The notes: a model not told the origin generated them from the letters alone. A stretch of DNA of 64,000 nucleotides from Krasilnikovia cinnamomea (GCF_004217545.1 NZ_SHKY01000001.1:6200001-6264000); one strand, 5' to 3'; counted from the stretch's first letter, positions 8,106 to 17,330 are shown. Numbers and translations: made by a program.

Positions 8106-8938
8106 GACGCGGACCGTTTCATGGCGGCCGCGTCCAGGCCGCCGAGCGGGTTCCCGGTGACCTCGGCGTTGTGCGCGTGGGCCAGGTGGTGCAGGCCGAA
8201 GACGGCGTCCATCCCGGCGCGCATGCCCATCAGGTCCTCACACTGGTTCAGCGCGCGCTTGGCCAGGCTCAGGCCGAACCCCGGCATCGCGGCGATCCGC
8301 TCGGCCAGCGCGACGGTCGCGGTTTCCAGCTCGGCGCGGGGCACCACCCGGTTCACCATGCCGACCTGGTACGCGCGGTGTGCGTCGAACCGGTCACCGG
8401 TGAACAGCACCTCGCGGGCGAAGCGGGGGCCGAGCATCCACGGGTGGGCGAAGTACTCGACGCCGGGGACACCCATCCGCAGCACCGGATCGGCGAAGAA
8501 CGCGTCGTCGGCGGCGACGATCAGGTCGCACGTCCAGGCCAGCATGAGGCCGCCCGCGATGCACGCGCCCTGCACCATCGCGACCGCCGGTTTGGGGATG
8601 TCCCGCCATCGCCGGCACATCCCCAGGTAGACCTCCGCCTCCCGGGAGTAGCGCCGGTCCGCGCCGGCCCGCCCGGTGTGGTCCCACCACAGGACCGCGC
8701 GCCGGGGGAACGGGGTGTCCGCGTCCCGCTCCGGGGTGCCGATGTCGTGTCCGGCCGAGAAGTGGTCGCCGGCTCCGGCCAGCACGATCACGGCGACCTC
8801 GTCGTCGTCCACGGCGCGGGTGAACGCCGCGTCCAGGGCGTAGGTCATCGCCGAGTTCTGCGCGTTGCGGTACCGGGGACGGTTCATGGTCACCAGGGCG
8901 AGGCGGCCGCGCCGTTCGTAGCGGACCGGGTCGGTCAC
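8102..8938 (-). CDS. Enoyl-CoA hydratase/isomerase family protein
   Basis: A crotonase-fold protein of 278 aa. Landmarks are RYRNAQNS, the oxyanion-hole segment HFSAGHDIG and CIAGGLMLAWTCDLIVAADDAFFADP. The GTG at 8938 overlaps the fadD3 stop as GTGA; RBS-less coupling is likely. It sits between fadD3 and fadE31, where the mycobacterial operon has no hydratase. It might therefore hydrate the unsaturated CoA thioester made by FadE30, a step assigned elsewhere in Mycobacterium. That role is inferred from position only. Confidence 0.8.
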   Translation of the reverse strand: MTDPVRYERRGRLALVTMNRPRYRNAQNSAMTYALDAAFTRAVDDDEVAVIVLAGAGDHFSAGHDIGTPERDADTPFPRRAVLWWDHTGRAGADRRYSREAEVYLGMCRRWRDIPKPAVAMVQGACIAGGLMLAWTCDLIVAADDAFFADPVLRMGVPGVEYFAHPWMLGPRFAREVLFTGDRFDAHRAYQVGMVNRVVPRAELETATVALAERIAAMPGFGLSLAKRALNQCEDLMGMRAGMDAVFGLHHLAHAHNAEVTGNPLGGLDAAAMKRSAS

Positions 8939-10488
8939 GGGGTGCCTTCCTTCCGGAGCAGGTACTTGAGGACCTTGCCGGAGGCGTTGTGGGGCAACTC
9001 GGTGCGCCACTCGACCGTACGGGGCACCTTGTAGCCGGCCAGCCGTTCCCGGCAGTACGCGATCACGTCCGCGCCGGACAGCGTGTGCCCCGGCCGCGCG
9101 ACGACATAGGCCTTGCCCACCTCGCCCAGGCGCGGATCACTCACCCCGACCACGGCCGACTCGGCCACCCCGGGCAGCCCGGCCAGCGTCCGTTCGACCT
9201 CGGCTGGATACACGTTGAAGCCGCCGCAGATGTACATGTCCTTGAGCCGGTCGGTGATCTGCAGGTATCCCCGTTCGTCCAGGCGGCCGATGTCACCGGT
9301 GTGCAGCCAGCCGTCGGCGTCGATGGCGGCGGCGGTGGCGGCCGGGTCGTCGAGGTAGCCGAGCATCACGTGCGGGCCGCGCAGGAGCACTTCGCCGGTG
9401 GGCGGGCCGATCCGGACCTCGAAGCCCGCGGCGGGCCGCCCGCAGGTGTGTGCGACGGTCTGCGGGTCGTCGCCGGGCCGGCACATGGTGGCCACCACCG
9501 CCTCGGTCAGCCCGTACGCGGTGAGTACGGTGCGTACGCCCAGATCCGCCTGTATCCGCTCGACGAGTGCGGGAGCGACGGTGGCCGCGCCGGTCACCGC
9601 GAGGCGCAGCGTGGACAGGTCGTGCCGGGGTCGCTCGGGGTGGTCGAGCAGGCTGAGGTAGAGCGTGGGTGGTCCGGGCAGGACGGTGATGCGCTGGGCG
9701 GCGATCAGCGCAAGCGCCCGGGCCGGGTCGAAGACCGGCATCGGTACCACCGTGGCGCCGCTGAGCAGGCATGCCAGCAGGCCGGCTTTGAGCCCGAAGC
9801 TGTGGAAGAACGGGTTGACCACCAGATACCGGTCGCGCGGGCCCAGCTCGCCGATCTCGGCCCAGGCGGCGGCCACGCCGAGTGACTGCCGGTGTGCGCT
9901 CATCGCGCCCTTGCTGCGCCCGGTGGTGCCCGAGGTGAACAGGATGTCGCTCACGTCGTCCGGAGTGACGGCCCGGGCGCGGGTGTCCGCCTCGGACACC
10001 GGCACGTCGGCGGCGTGGCGCAGGAAGGCGTCCCAGTCGAGCGCTCCGGATTGCGGCGAGGACGGACCGGCGGGCACCTGCACGACGAGACCGGGCAGCG
10101 GGACGCCGCTCCGGGCTGCGGCGGCGCGCAGCGTGGCGAGCCGGTCCACGCCCAGGAACGGGCCGGCGACGATGAGGCCGCGCGCGCCGCTGCGATGGAT
10201 CACATCGAGGGCCTCGGCGCCGGTGAACCGGGTGTTCACCGGCACCAGCGTGGCACCGGCGTAGCTCGCGCCGAGCGCGGCCAGCACCCAGTGCGACGTG
10301 TTCGGCGCCCAGACGGCGAGCCGGTCACCGGGTCGCAGCCCGGCGGCGATCGTCGCGCGGGCGACCACGCGCACCTGCTCCAACAGGTCCGCGAAGCTCC
10401 ACTGTGGCCCGCCGGGCTCCACCAGAGCCGGAGCCGCCCCGAATCTGCGGGCCGCGTCGGCCACGGCCGCCGGGAGGGTGGATTCCAC
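8935..10488 (-). CDS. fadD3: HIP-CoA ligase (acyl-CoA synthetase)
   Basis: A 517-aa ANL-superfamily ligase. The P-loop motif ILFTSGTTGRSKGAMS, the TAYGLTEAV core, WLHTGDIGRLDE and the C-terminal catalytic lysine region (LPHNASGKVLKY) are all present. FadD3 activates the CD-ring propionate HIP with ATP and CoA, the entry step to ring C/D breakdown. The GTG at 10488 is selected for GGGAGG 5-6 nt upstream; the longer open frame crosses the promoter. It is divergent from fadE30 across a KstR2 operator, the same arrangement as Rv3560c/Rv3561. Confidence 0.9.
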   Translation of the reverse strand: MESTLPAAVADAARRFGAAPALVEPGGPQWSFADLLEQVRVVARATIAAGLRPGDRLAVWAPNTSHWVLAALGASYAGATLVPVNTRFTGAEALDVIHRSGARGLIVAGPFLGVDRLATLRAAAARSGVPLPGLVVQVPAGPSSPQSGALDWDAFLRHAADVPVSEADTRARAVTPDDVSDILFTSGTTGRSKGAMSAHRQSLGVAAAWAEIGELGPRDRYLVVNPFFHSFGLKAGLLACLLSGATVVPMPVFDPARALALIAAQRITVLPGPPTLYLSLLDHPERPRHDLSTLRLAVTGAATVAPALVERIQADLGVRTVLTAYGLTEAVVATMCRPGDDPQTVAHTCGRPAAGFEVRIGPPTGEVLLRGPHVMLGYLDDPAATAAAIDADGWLHTGDIGRLDERGYLQITDRLKDMYICGGFNVYPAEVERTLAGLPGVAESAVVGVSDPRLGEVGKAYVVARPGHTLSGADVIAYCRERLAGYKVPRTVEWRTELPHNASGKVLKYLLRKEGTP

Positions 10489-10524
10489 GGTGACCTCCCA
10501 GTCGGGCGGGTCCGGCGGGCTGAG

Positions 10525-10554
10525 CAGACCAAGCAAGTGCAGACCAAGCAAGTG
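10525..10554. repeat. 15-bp tandem repeat overlapping the KstR2 operator
   Basis: CAGACCAAGCAAGTG occurs twice in succession (10525-10539, 10540-10554). The second copy supplies the left half of the complete KstR2 site; the first is an isolated extra half-site. Confidence 0.85.
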
Positions 10555-10560
10555 CTTGGT
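10547..10560. promoter_or_regulatory. KstR2 operator, fadD3/fadE30
   Basis: AGCAAGTGCTTGGT fits AnCAAGnnCTTGnT exactly. It lies between the divergent fadD3 (58 nt away) and fadE30 (36 nt away) starts. KstR2, released by HIP-CoA in known systems, would control both. Confidence 0.87.
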
Positions 10561-10596
10561 AGGGTGACGATACCCGTGGTGCAGGAGGTGGCGCCA

Positions 10597-11754
10597 GTGG
10601 ACGATGACGAACAGTTCCGGCGTGAAGTCCGGGACTGGCTCGCCGCGAACGTGACGGACCAGCTGCGCGGCGTCGGCGGCCCGGGCCGCGAGAACGAGGC
10701 GTATCCGCAGCGTCTCGCGTTCACCCGCCGCCTGGCGGCCGCGGGATGGACCTGCCTGGCCTGGCCCGTCGCGCACGGCGGGCGCGGTGCGTCGCTCGCG
10801 CGGCAGGTCATCTTCCACGAGGAGTACGCCCGGTCCGGCGCGCCCGCCCGGGTGGACCACATCGGCACCACCATGGTCGGCCCGACCCTGATCGCACTCG
10901 GCACCGAGCGTCAGCGCCGCCGGTTCCTGCCCCGTATCGCCGCGGTGGACGAGCTGTGGTGCCAGGGCTACTCCGAGCCGGGCGCCGGGTCCGACCTGGC
11001 CGGTGTCACCACCCGCGCGCGGCTCGACGGTGACCAGTGGGTGATCACCGGTCAGAAGGTGTGGACGTCGCTGGCGCACGTGGCCGACTGGTGTTTCGTG
11101 CTGGCCCGCACGGAGCCCGTACCGGACGGTGGCCCGCGCCACGCCGGACTGTCGTATCTGCTGGTGCCGATGCGCCAGCCCGGGATCACCGTGCGCCCGA
11201 TCCGGCAGCTCACCGGCGACAGCGAGTTCAACGAGGTCTTCTTCGACGACGCCCGCACCGAACGCGACCTCGTGGTCGGCGAACCGGGGCAGGGCTGGCG
11301 AGTGGCGATGGCCACGCTCGGCTTCGAGCGCGGCGCGGCCACGGTGGGCCAGCAGATCGGTTTCCAGCGGGACCTGGACGACCTGGTGGCGCTGGCCCGG
11401 CGTACCGGAGCTATCGCGGACCCGGTGCTGCGCGAGCGGATCGTGCGCGCCTGGGTCGAGTTGTCCGTGCTGCGCGCGCACACCCTGCGCGCCCTCGCCG
11501 GGCCACCTTCGGCGGGCACCGCGTCGGAGATCAAGCTGCTCTGGTCGCGCTGGCGGCAGGGCCTCGGCGAGCTCGCCATGGCGGTGCTCGGTTCCGCCGG
11601 GGCCGCGGCGGATCCCGGCGACGAGGAGGTCCAGCGGTGGCGGCGGCTGTTCCTGTTCAGCCGGGCCGACACCATCTACGGCGGCTCCGACGAGATCCAG
11701 CGCACCATCGTGGCCGAGCGGGTGCTCGGGCTGCCCCGGCAGGACCGCCGGTGA
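10597..11754 (+). CDS. fadE30: Acyl-CoA dehydrogenase FadE30
   Basis: A 385-aa acyl-CoA dehydrogenase, the same length as mycobacterial FadE30, which desaturates the propionyl side chain of 5-OH-HIP-CoA. Motifs: GYSEPGAGSDLAGV, ITGQKVWTSLAHVADW and DTIYGGSDEIQRTIVAERVLG. The GTG at 10597 has GGAGG at 10584-10588; the frame is open further upstream only as antisense to fadD3. It overlaps ipdF by 4 nt (GTGA). It is regulated with fadD3 by the intervening KstR2 site. Confidence 0.9.
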   Translation: MDDDEQFRREVRDWLAANVTDQLRGVGGPGRENEAYPQRLAFTRRLAAAGWTCLAWPVAHGGRGASLARQVIFHEEYARSGAPARVDHIGTTMVGPTLIALGTERQRRRFLPRIAAVDELWCQGYSEPGAGSDLAGVTTRARLDGDQWVITGQKVWTSLAHVADWCFVLARTEPVPDGGPRHAGLSYLLVPMRQPGITVRPIRQLTGDSEFNEVFFDDARTERDLVVGEPGQGWRVAMATLGFERGAATVGQQIGFQRDLDDLVALARRTGAIADPVLRERIVRAWVELSVLRAHTLRALAGPPSAGTASEIKLLWSRWRQGLGELAMAVLGSAGAAADPGDEEVQRWRRLFLFSRADTIYGGSDEIQRTIVAERVLGLPRQDRR

Positions 11755-12581
11755 GCGGGGCTGCCGATACGCCGACACCGGAGGTCGGCACCGCGGAGAC
11801 CTCGGTGGACCGGCTGCCGCCGCCCGGGCACGGACTGCTGGCGGGCAGGGTCGTGGTCGTCACCGCGGCGGCCGGCACCGGGATCGGCTCCGCGATCGCC
11901 ACGCGGTGCCTGGCCGAGGGAGCCGAGGTCGTGCTCAGCGACCACCACCGGCGTCGGCTCGCCGAGGCCTGGGAGCGACTGGCCGTGACGTACCCGGGCC
12001 GGGTGTGGTCCGTGCCGTGCGACGTCACCGACGAGGCCGACGTCCAGGCGCTGGTCGCCGGTGCGGTCGCCCACTGCGGGCGGATCGACGTGATGGTGAA
12101 CAACGCTGGCCTGGGCGGCACCCGGCCGGTGGTCGAGCTGACCGACGACGAGTGGCGGCGGGTCCTGGACGTCACGCTGACGGGGACGTTCCGCGGCACC
12201 CGGGCGGCGTTGCGGCAGATGATCGCGCAGGGCGGCGGCGGCGCGGTCGTCAACAACGCCTCGGTGCTGGGCTGGCGCGCCCAGGCCGGGCAGGCGCACT
12301 ACGCGGCGGCGAAGGCGGGCGTGATGGCGTTCACCCGGTGCGCCGCGCTGGACGTGGCCGCACACGGCATCCGGGTCAACGCGGTGGCGCCGAGCCTGGC
12401 GAGCCACCCGTTCCTGGCCAAGGTGATCGACGAACGGGAGCTGGCCGGGCTCGCGCTGCGGGAGGCGTTCGGCCGGGCCGCGCAGCCGTGGGAGGTGGCG
12501 ACCGTCGTGGCGTTCCTGGCCAGCGACTACGCCTCGTACCTCACCGGCGAGGTGATCTCGGTGAGCAGCCAGCATCCCTGA
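11751..12581 (+). CDS. ipdF: Short-chain dehydrogenase, IpdF-like
   Basis: Classical SDR of 276 aa. It has a TAAAGTGIG nucleotide-binding segment, the NNAG motif and a YAAAK catalytic pair. Mycobacterial Rv3559c (IpdF) directly follows fadE30 and oxidises the ring hydroxyl of a 5-hydroxy indane CoA intermediate; this gene has the same position and GTGA coupling. An N-terminal extension of about 25 residues rich in Pro/Thr precedes the Rossmann fold. It ends 4 nt from the convergent fadA5 stop, with no room for a terminator. Confidence 0.85.
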   Translation: MSGAADTPTPEVGTAETSVDRLPPPGHGLLAGRVVVVTAAAGTGIGSAIATRCLAEGAEVVLSDHHRRRLAEAWERLAVTYPGRVWSVPCDVTDEADVQALVAGAVAHCGRIDVMVNNAGLGGTRPVVELTDDEWRRVLDVTLTGTFRGTRAALRQMIAQGGGGAVVNNASVLGWRAQAGQAHYAAAKAGVMAFTRCAALDVAAHGIRVNAVAPSLASHPFLAKVIDERELAGLALREAFGRAAQPWEVATVVAFLASDYASYLTGEVISVSSQHP

Positions 12582-12585
12582 GGAG

Positions 12586-13749
12586 TCACAGCCGCTCGAT
12601 GATGGTGGCCGTGGACATCGCGCCGCCCGCGCACATCGTGATCAGGGCGGTGCTGCGGTCACTGCGCTCCAGTTCGTGCAGGGCGGTGGTGATGAGCCGG
12701 GAGCCGGTGCTGCCGACCGGGTGCCCGAGCGCGATCGCTCCGCCGTTCACGTTGACCCGGTCGGGATCCGCGCGGTGCGCGCCCAGCCAGGACAGCACCA
12801 CACTGGCGAACGCCTCGTTCACCTCGAACAGGTCGACGTCGTCGATCGTCATCTCCGCCCGGGACAGCACCCGGTCGGTGGCCGCGATCGGCCCGTCCAG
12901 GTGGTAGTACGGTTCGGCGCCGACCAGGCACTGGGCGAGGATCCGCGCGCGCGGGCGCAGGCCCAGCGCCCGCGCCCGCTGGGCGTCCATCAGCAGCACG
13001 GCCGCGGCCCCGTCGGAGATCTGCGACGAGGTGCCCGCGGTGTGCAGGCCGCCGTCGAGGACCGGGCGCAGCCGGGCCAGACCCTCCACGGTGGTGTCCC
13101 GCAGGCCGTCGTCGCGGTCGACCCGGCAGAGCTTGCCCGTGGGCTGGCCCGTCTCGTCCAGTTCCGGCGCGTCGACCGGCACCACCTCGCGGGCGAAGCG
13201 GTCCTGCGCCCAGGCCCGCGCCGCGTTCGCCTGCGACCGGGCGCCGAACCGGTCCAGGTCGGCGCGGGTGATGCCGCGCCTGGTCGCGATGCGTTCGGCG
13301 GCGACGAACTGGTTCGGCAGGTCGATGCTCCACGACTCGGGCCGCGGCGTCCCGGCGTCCGTGCCCAGGTTGGCGCGCAGCGGGACGCGGCTCATCGACT
13401 CCACGCCGCAGGCGACGCCGACCTCGACGGCGTCCGCCGCGATGAGCCCGGCCAGCAGATGGACGGCATGCTGCGCCGAACCGCACTGCGCGTCGATGGT
13501 CAGGCAGCCGGTCTGGTACGGCAGGCCGGCATGCAGCCACGCCGTACGGGTGATGTTGTTGGACTGCTCGCCGCCCTGCGTGACGCAGCCGCCGACGGCC
13601 TGCTCGACCAGTGCCGGGTCGAGGCTGGCCCGCGTGAGCAGCGCGCGTTGGGCCGAGCCCAGCAGCTCGGCGGCGTGCAGCCCGGACAGCCGGCCGCGGC
13701 GCCGGCCGATCGGTGTGCGGACCGCGTCGACGATCGTCGGAACACCCAC
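12586..13749 (-). CDS. fadA5: Steroid side-chain beta-ketoacyl-CoA thiolase
   Basis: A 387-aa thiolase very close to mycobacterial FadA5 in recognisable segments (LSGLHAAELLG, GGCVTQGGEQSNNITR, GAEPYYHLDGP, ALITMCAGGA). The catalytic set is C89 (DAQCGS), H343 (GHPVG) and C373 (MCAGGA). FadA5 thiolyses 3-oxo steroid CoA esters, releasing acetyl- or propionyl-CoA from the side chain. The GTG at 13749 has AGGAGG 5 nt upstream. It is divergent from cyp125, as Rv3546/Rv3545c are, with a KstR site between. Confidence 0.94.
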   Translation of the reverse strand: MGVPTIVDAVRTPIGRRRGRLSGLHAAELLGSAQRALLTRASLDPALVEQAVGGCVTQGGEQSNNITRTAWLHAGLPYQTGCLTIDAQCGSAQHAVHLLAGLIAADAVEVGVACGVESMSRVPLRANLGTDAGTPRPESWSIDLPNQFVAAERIATRRGITRADLDRFGARSQANAARAWAQDRFAREVVPVDAPELDETGQPTGKLCRVDRDDGLRDTTVEGLARLRPVLDGGLHTAGTSSQISDGAAAVLLMDAQRARALGLRPRARILAQCLVGAEPYYHLDGPIAATDRVLSRAEMTIDDVDLFEVNEAFASVVLSWLGAHRADPDRVNVNGGAIALGHPVGSTGSRLITTALHELERSDRSTALITMCAGGAMSTATIIERL

Positions 13750-13770
13750 CAGCGCCTCCTGTACGAAAAG

Positions 13771-13784
13771 TAGAACGTGTTCTG
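13771..13784. promoter_or_regulatory. KstR operator, fadA5/cyp125
   Basis: TAGAACGTGTTCTG fits TnnAACnnGTTnnA apart from the last base (G for A). It lies 21 nt upstream of fadA5 and 78 nt upstream of the preferred cyp125 start. Confidence 0.8.
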
Positions 13785-13862
13785 CTATAGAAGCACGGAA
13801 CCGGTACCCGCGGGCACGTTTACATGCTTGAATTGATAGAACCGGTTGCCAAAGGAGGAGCC

Positions 13863-15101
13863 GTGTCCGGACCTTGCATCCCCGAGGGTTTCGACTTCAC
13901 CGACCCGGAGATCTACCTGCGCGGCATTCCGCACGCCGAGTTCGCCGAGATGCGGCGCACCGCCCCGGTGTGGTGGATCCCGCAGGCCCGGGGCAGCGCC
14001 GGTTTCGATGACGAGGGGTACTGGGCGGTCACCCGGCACGCCGACGTGATGACCGTGTCCCGCGACACCGACACGTTCTCCAGCTGGGAGAACACCGCGA
14101 TCGTCCGGTTCCAGGCGGACCTGCCGCGCGAGCGCATCGAGATGCAGCGGTGCGCACTGATCAACATGGACCCGCCGCAGCACACCAAGCAGCGATCCAT
14201 CGTGTCGCGCGGCTTCACCCCGCGAGCGATCAACAGCCTGCGTGCCGCGCTGGCCGCCCGCGCCGAGCAGATCGCCCGTACGGCGGCCACGGCGGACTCC
14301 GGCGACTTCGTCACCGAGGTGGCCTGCGAGCTGCCCCTGCAGGCGATCGCCGAGCTGCTCGGCGTCCCGCAGGACGACCGGCGCAACGTCTTCGACTGGT
14401 CGAACGCGATGATCGGCTACGACGACCCGGAGTACGGTGGCGGCGCCGACCCGCTGGAGCCCGCCATGGAGCTGCTGGCCTACGCCATGACGATGGCCGA
14501 ACAGCGGCAGGCCTGCCCCCGCGACGACATCGTCACCACCCTGGTCCAGGCGCAGATCGGCGGGGAACACCTGTCCACCGACGAGTTCGGGTTCTTCGTA
14601 CTGATGCTCGCGGTCGCCGGCAACGAGACGACCCGCAACGCGATCTCACACGGCATGCTGGCCCTGCTGGAACACCCCGACCAGTGGAAGCTGTTCAAGG
14701 CGCAGCGCCCGCGCACCGCGGTGGACGAGATCGTCCGCTGGGGCACCCCGGTGAACGTCTTCCAGCGCACCGCGCTGCGCGACACCGTCCTCGGCGGCCA
14801 GCACATCGCGGCCGGACAGCGGGTGGCGCTGTTCTACGGCTCCGCCAACTTCGACGACGAGGTCTTCGACGACCCCCAGCGCTTCGACATCACCCGCAGC
14901 CCGAACCCGCATCTCGGCTTCGGTGGCAGCGGCGCGCACTTCTGCCTCGGCGCCAATCTCGCCCGGCTGGAGATCGACCTCATCTTCAACGCGATCGCCG
15001 ACCACATGCCCGACATCGAGCTGGCCGGCCCGGTGCAGCGGCTGCGCTCCGGCTGGCTCAACAGCGTCAAGCACCTGCCCGTCCGGTACCAGCGGCCCTG
15101 A
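13863..15101 (+). CDS. cyp125: Steroid C26/27 monooxygenase CYP125
   Basis: A 412-aa cytochrome P450. CYP125 oxidises the terminal methyl of cholest-4-en-3-one to the C26 acid, starting side-chain degradation. Visible: the I-helix AVAGNETTRNAISHG, the ExxR helix (DEIVRW) and the heme loop GFGGSGAHFCLG with the thiolate C361. I prefer GTG at 13863 because AAAGGAGG is well placed before it; an in-frame ATG at 13824 has no ribosome site. It is divergent from fadA5 and convergent on the Ltp3-like gene. A ferredoxin partner is not adjacent. Confidence 0.92.
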   Translation: MSGPCIPEGFDFTDPEIYLRGIPHAEFAEMRRTAPVWWIPQARGSAGFDDEGYWAVTRHADVMTVSRDTDTFSSWENTAIVRFQADLPRERIEMQRCALINMDPPQHTKQRSIVSRGFTPRAINSLRAALAARAEQIARTAATADSGDFVTEVACELPLQAIAELLGVPQDDRRNVFDWSNAMIGYDDPEYGGGADPLEPAMELLAYAMTMAEQRQACPRDDIVTTLVQAQIGGEHLSTDEFGFFVLMLAVAGNETTRNAISHGMLALLEHPDQWKLFKAQRPRTAVDEIVRWGTPVNVFQRTALRDTVLGGQHIAAGQRVALFYGSANFDDEVFDDPQRFDITRSPNPHLGFGGSGAHFCLGANLARLEIDLIFNAIADHMPDIELAGPVQRLRSGWLNSVKHLPVRYQRP

Positions 15102-15108
15102 CGCCGGG

Positions 15109-16269
15109 CTACCGGCCCTCCGGCTCCGTGGCGACCAGCCACAGGGAGAAGAACTGCGACCCCCCGCCGTACGCATGCCCCAGTGCCGTTCGCGCTCCCG
15201 CCACCTGATGCTGCCCGGCCCGGCCCATCACCTGCATCGCCGCCTCCGCGAAACGCAACAGGCCGGAGGCGCCGATCGGGTTGGAACACAGCACCCCGCC
15301 GGATGGATTGACCGGCAGCCGGCCGCCGATCCGCGTCTCGCCGGACTCGGTCAGCTTCCAGCCGTGCCCCGGTGCGGCGAAGCCGAGGTTCTCCAGCCAC
15401 ATCGGCTCGAACCAGGAGAACGGCACGTACAGCTCGGCGACGTCGACCTGCTCCAGCGGCTCGGTGATGCCCGCCGAATGCCACAGCGCCTGGGCGGCCT
15501 CGGCACCGGCGCGTGGGCTCACGTGGTCCTTGCCGGCGAAGAACGTGGGCTCGGTGCGCATGGCGGTGGCGCGGATCCACGCCACCTGCCGGTCGCTTGC
15601 CTCGGCCGCGGCCTGATCGCCGATGACGATCGCGCACGCCCCGTCGGAGGAGGGGCAGGTCTCGTCGTACCGGATCGGATCCCACAACATCCGCGACGCC
15701 CGCACGGACTCCACCGTGATGTCCGGCTGCCGCAGGTGGGCGTACGGATTGCGGGCGCCGTTGCGACGGTCCTTGGCCGCCACCACCGCCCCGATGTGCT
15801 CCGGCGCGCCGAACCGCCGGATGTACGCCCGGATGTGCGGCGCGAAGTAGCCGCCGGCCCCCGAACCGATAGGAGCGGTGAACGGCGGCTGGATCGACAG
15901 CGCCCACATCGCGTTCGACTCCGACTGCTTCTCGAACGCGACCGCCAGCACCCGCCGGTGCACCCCGGCACGCACCAGGCTGGTCGCCACGTTGGCGGTG
16001 GCCCCACCGACCGAGCCGGCGGTATGCACCCGCAGCAGCGGCCGGCCGGCCGCGCCGATCGCGTCCGCCAGGAACAGCTCGGGCATCATCACGCCCTCGA
16101 ACAGGTCCGGCGCCTTGCCCAGCACGACCGCGTCGATCTGCGACCAGTCCGTGCCGGCGTCGGCCAGCGCCCGGTCGATAGCCTCGCGGCACAACCCCGC
16201 CATCGACACATCGGTACGCCGGGTCCGGTGGTGTGTCTGCCCGGTACCGAGCACAGCCGCCCGTCTCAC
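15109..16269 (-). CDS. ltp3: Lipid-transfer/thiolase-like protein, Ltp3 type
   Basis: A 386-aa SCP2-thiolase family protein of the Ltp group. Landmarks: HTAGSVGGATANVA near residue 83, CPSSDGACAIVIGD, and NPSGGVLCSNPIGASG near the end. Ltp proteins of steroid degraders act as retro-aldolases or thiolase-like partners on side-chain CoA esters, bound to DUF35 proteins. The trio DUF35-Ltp4-Ltp3 matches Rv3521-Rv3522-Rv3523 in order and length, so I prefer that over Ltp2. It starts with GTG overlapping the upstream stop (GTGA). Confidence 0.75.
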   Translation of the reverse strand: MRRAAVLGTGQTHHRTRRTDVSMAGLCREAIDRALADAGTDWSQIDAVVLGKAPDLFEGVMMPELFLADAIGAAGRPLLRVHTAGSVGGATANVATSLVRAGVHRRVLAVAFEKQSESNAMWALSIQPPFTAPIGSGAGGYFAPHIRAYIRRFGAPEHIGAVVAAKDRRNGARNPYAHLRQPDITVESVRASRMLWDPIRYDETCPSSDGACAIVIGDQAAAEASDRQVAWIRATAMRTEPTFFAGKDHVSPRAGAEAAQALWHSAGITEPLEQVDVAELYVPFSWFEPMWLENLGFAAPGHGWKLTESGETRIGGRLPVNPSGGVLCSNPIGASGLLRFAEAAMQVMGRAGQHQVAGARTALGHAYGGGSQFFSLWLVATEPEGR

Positions 16270-17330
16270 TGTTCCGCCTCCAGCACGCAGACCAGGTTCT
16301 GTTGCAGCGCCGGGCCGCTGGTGGCATGCCCGACCGCCCGCCCCGCGCGCCCGGACATGACCTGCTCGGCCGCGGCCCCGATCCGCGCCAGGCCCGCCGA
16401 GAACATCGGGTTGCCGCAGAGCGCGCCGCCGGACGGATTGATCCGCACCGAGTCACCGAGCCCCAGCGCGGCGCGCAGCAACAGCTCCTGATGGGTGAAC
16501 GGTGCGTGCAGCTCGGCCACGTCGAGGTCACCGGCCACACCGGCGGCCTCGGCGGCGGCCCTCGCCGACGGCACCGCGGCCAGGTCCCGCTCACCGAGGC
16601 CCTGCGGGTCGATGCGGTGGGCCATGCCGGCGATCCAGGCGGGCCGGTCACGCAGCTCGCGGGCACGGTCACTGGCGGCCAGGACCAGCGCGGCGGCACC
16701 GTCGGACACCGGCGCGCAGTCGTGCGCCCGCAGCGGGTCGGCAACGTACGGCGCGGCCAGCAGCGTCTCGGCCGTGGTCGCCCCGGCCACCTGCGCGCAA
16801 GGGTTCGCGGCGGCGTCCACCCGGCTGCGTACCGCCACCTCGGCCATGTCCCGCTCGGTGAGGATGCCGCGCTCGCACGCGAGCCGGGCCTGCAGTGCGG
16901 CGATGCTCACCGAGTCCGGCCACAGCGGCGCCGTCACGTACGGGTCGAGCTGCAGCGCCAGCACCCGCGGCAGCTCACCGGCCGAGGACTTGCCGAACCC
17001 GTACACCAGCGCGGTGTCCGCCTCGCCGGCCAGGATCTTCACGTACGCCTCGTAGCACGCCCAGGCCGCGTCCATCTCCACGTGGGACTCGCAGATCGGC
17101 GGATAGGCGCCGATCGCGTCGACCGCGTTGACGAACGAGAACGCCCGCCCGGCCAGGTAGTCGCAGGAGCCGGAGCACCAGAAGTCCACCTCGCGCCGCG
17201 CCAGCCCGGCCTCGGCCAGTGCCCGCTGGAAGACCGGCACCAGCGTCTCGACCCCGCTGGTCGTGCCGGCCTCGGGCCGGCACGGGGACTGGGCGAACCC
17301 GACGACCGCGACCGCGCGCTGCCGGCTCAC
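16266..17330 (-). CDS. ltp4: Lipid-transfer/thiolase-like protein, Ltp4 type
   Basis: A 354-aa thiolase-like protein, the same length as mycobacterial Ltp4. It has CEsHVEMDAAWACYEAY-type thiolase core residues, HDCAPVSDGAAALVLA and INPSGGALCGNPMFSAG. Its GTG start overlaps the DUF35 gene by 4 nt, and it overlaps the Ltp3-like gene by 4 nt, so the three are translationally coupled and probably form one complex. The reaction is not established even for the mycobacterial homologue; side-chain shortening is inferred from the cluster and the KstR site. Confidence 0.75.
   Translation of the reverse strand: MSRQRAVAVVGFAQSPCRPEAGTTSGVETLVPVFQRALAEAGLARREVDFWCSGSCDYLAGRAFSFVNAVDAIGAYPPICESHVEMDAAWACYEAYVKILAGEADTALVYGFGKSSAGELPRVLALQLDPYVTAPLWPDSVSIAALQARLACERGILTERDMAEVAVRSRVDAAANPCAQVAGATTAETLLAAPYVADPLRAHDCAPVSDGAAALVLAASDRARELRDRPAWIAGMAHRIDPQGLGERDLAAVPSARAAAEAAGVAGDLDVAELHAPFTHQELLLRAALGLGDSVRINPSGGALCGNPMFSAGLARIGAAAEQVMSGRAGRAVGHATSGPALQQNLVCVLEAEQ

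Noticed and set aside
10489..11778. N-terminal extension of the FadD3 frame on the minus strand
   Set aside because: It is antisense to fadE30 and would run across the KstR2 operator. The GTG at 10488 has a good ribosome site.
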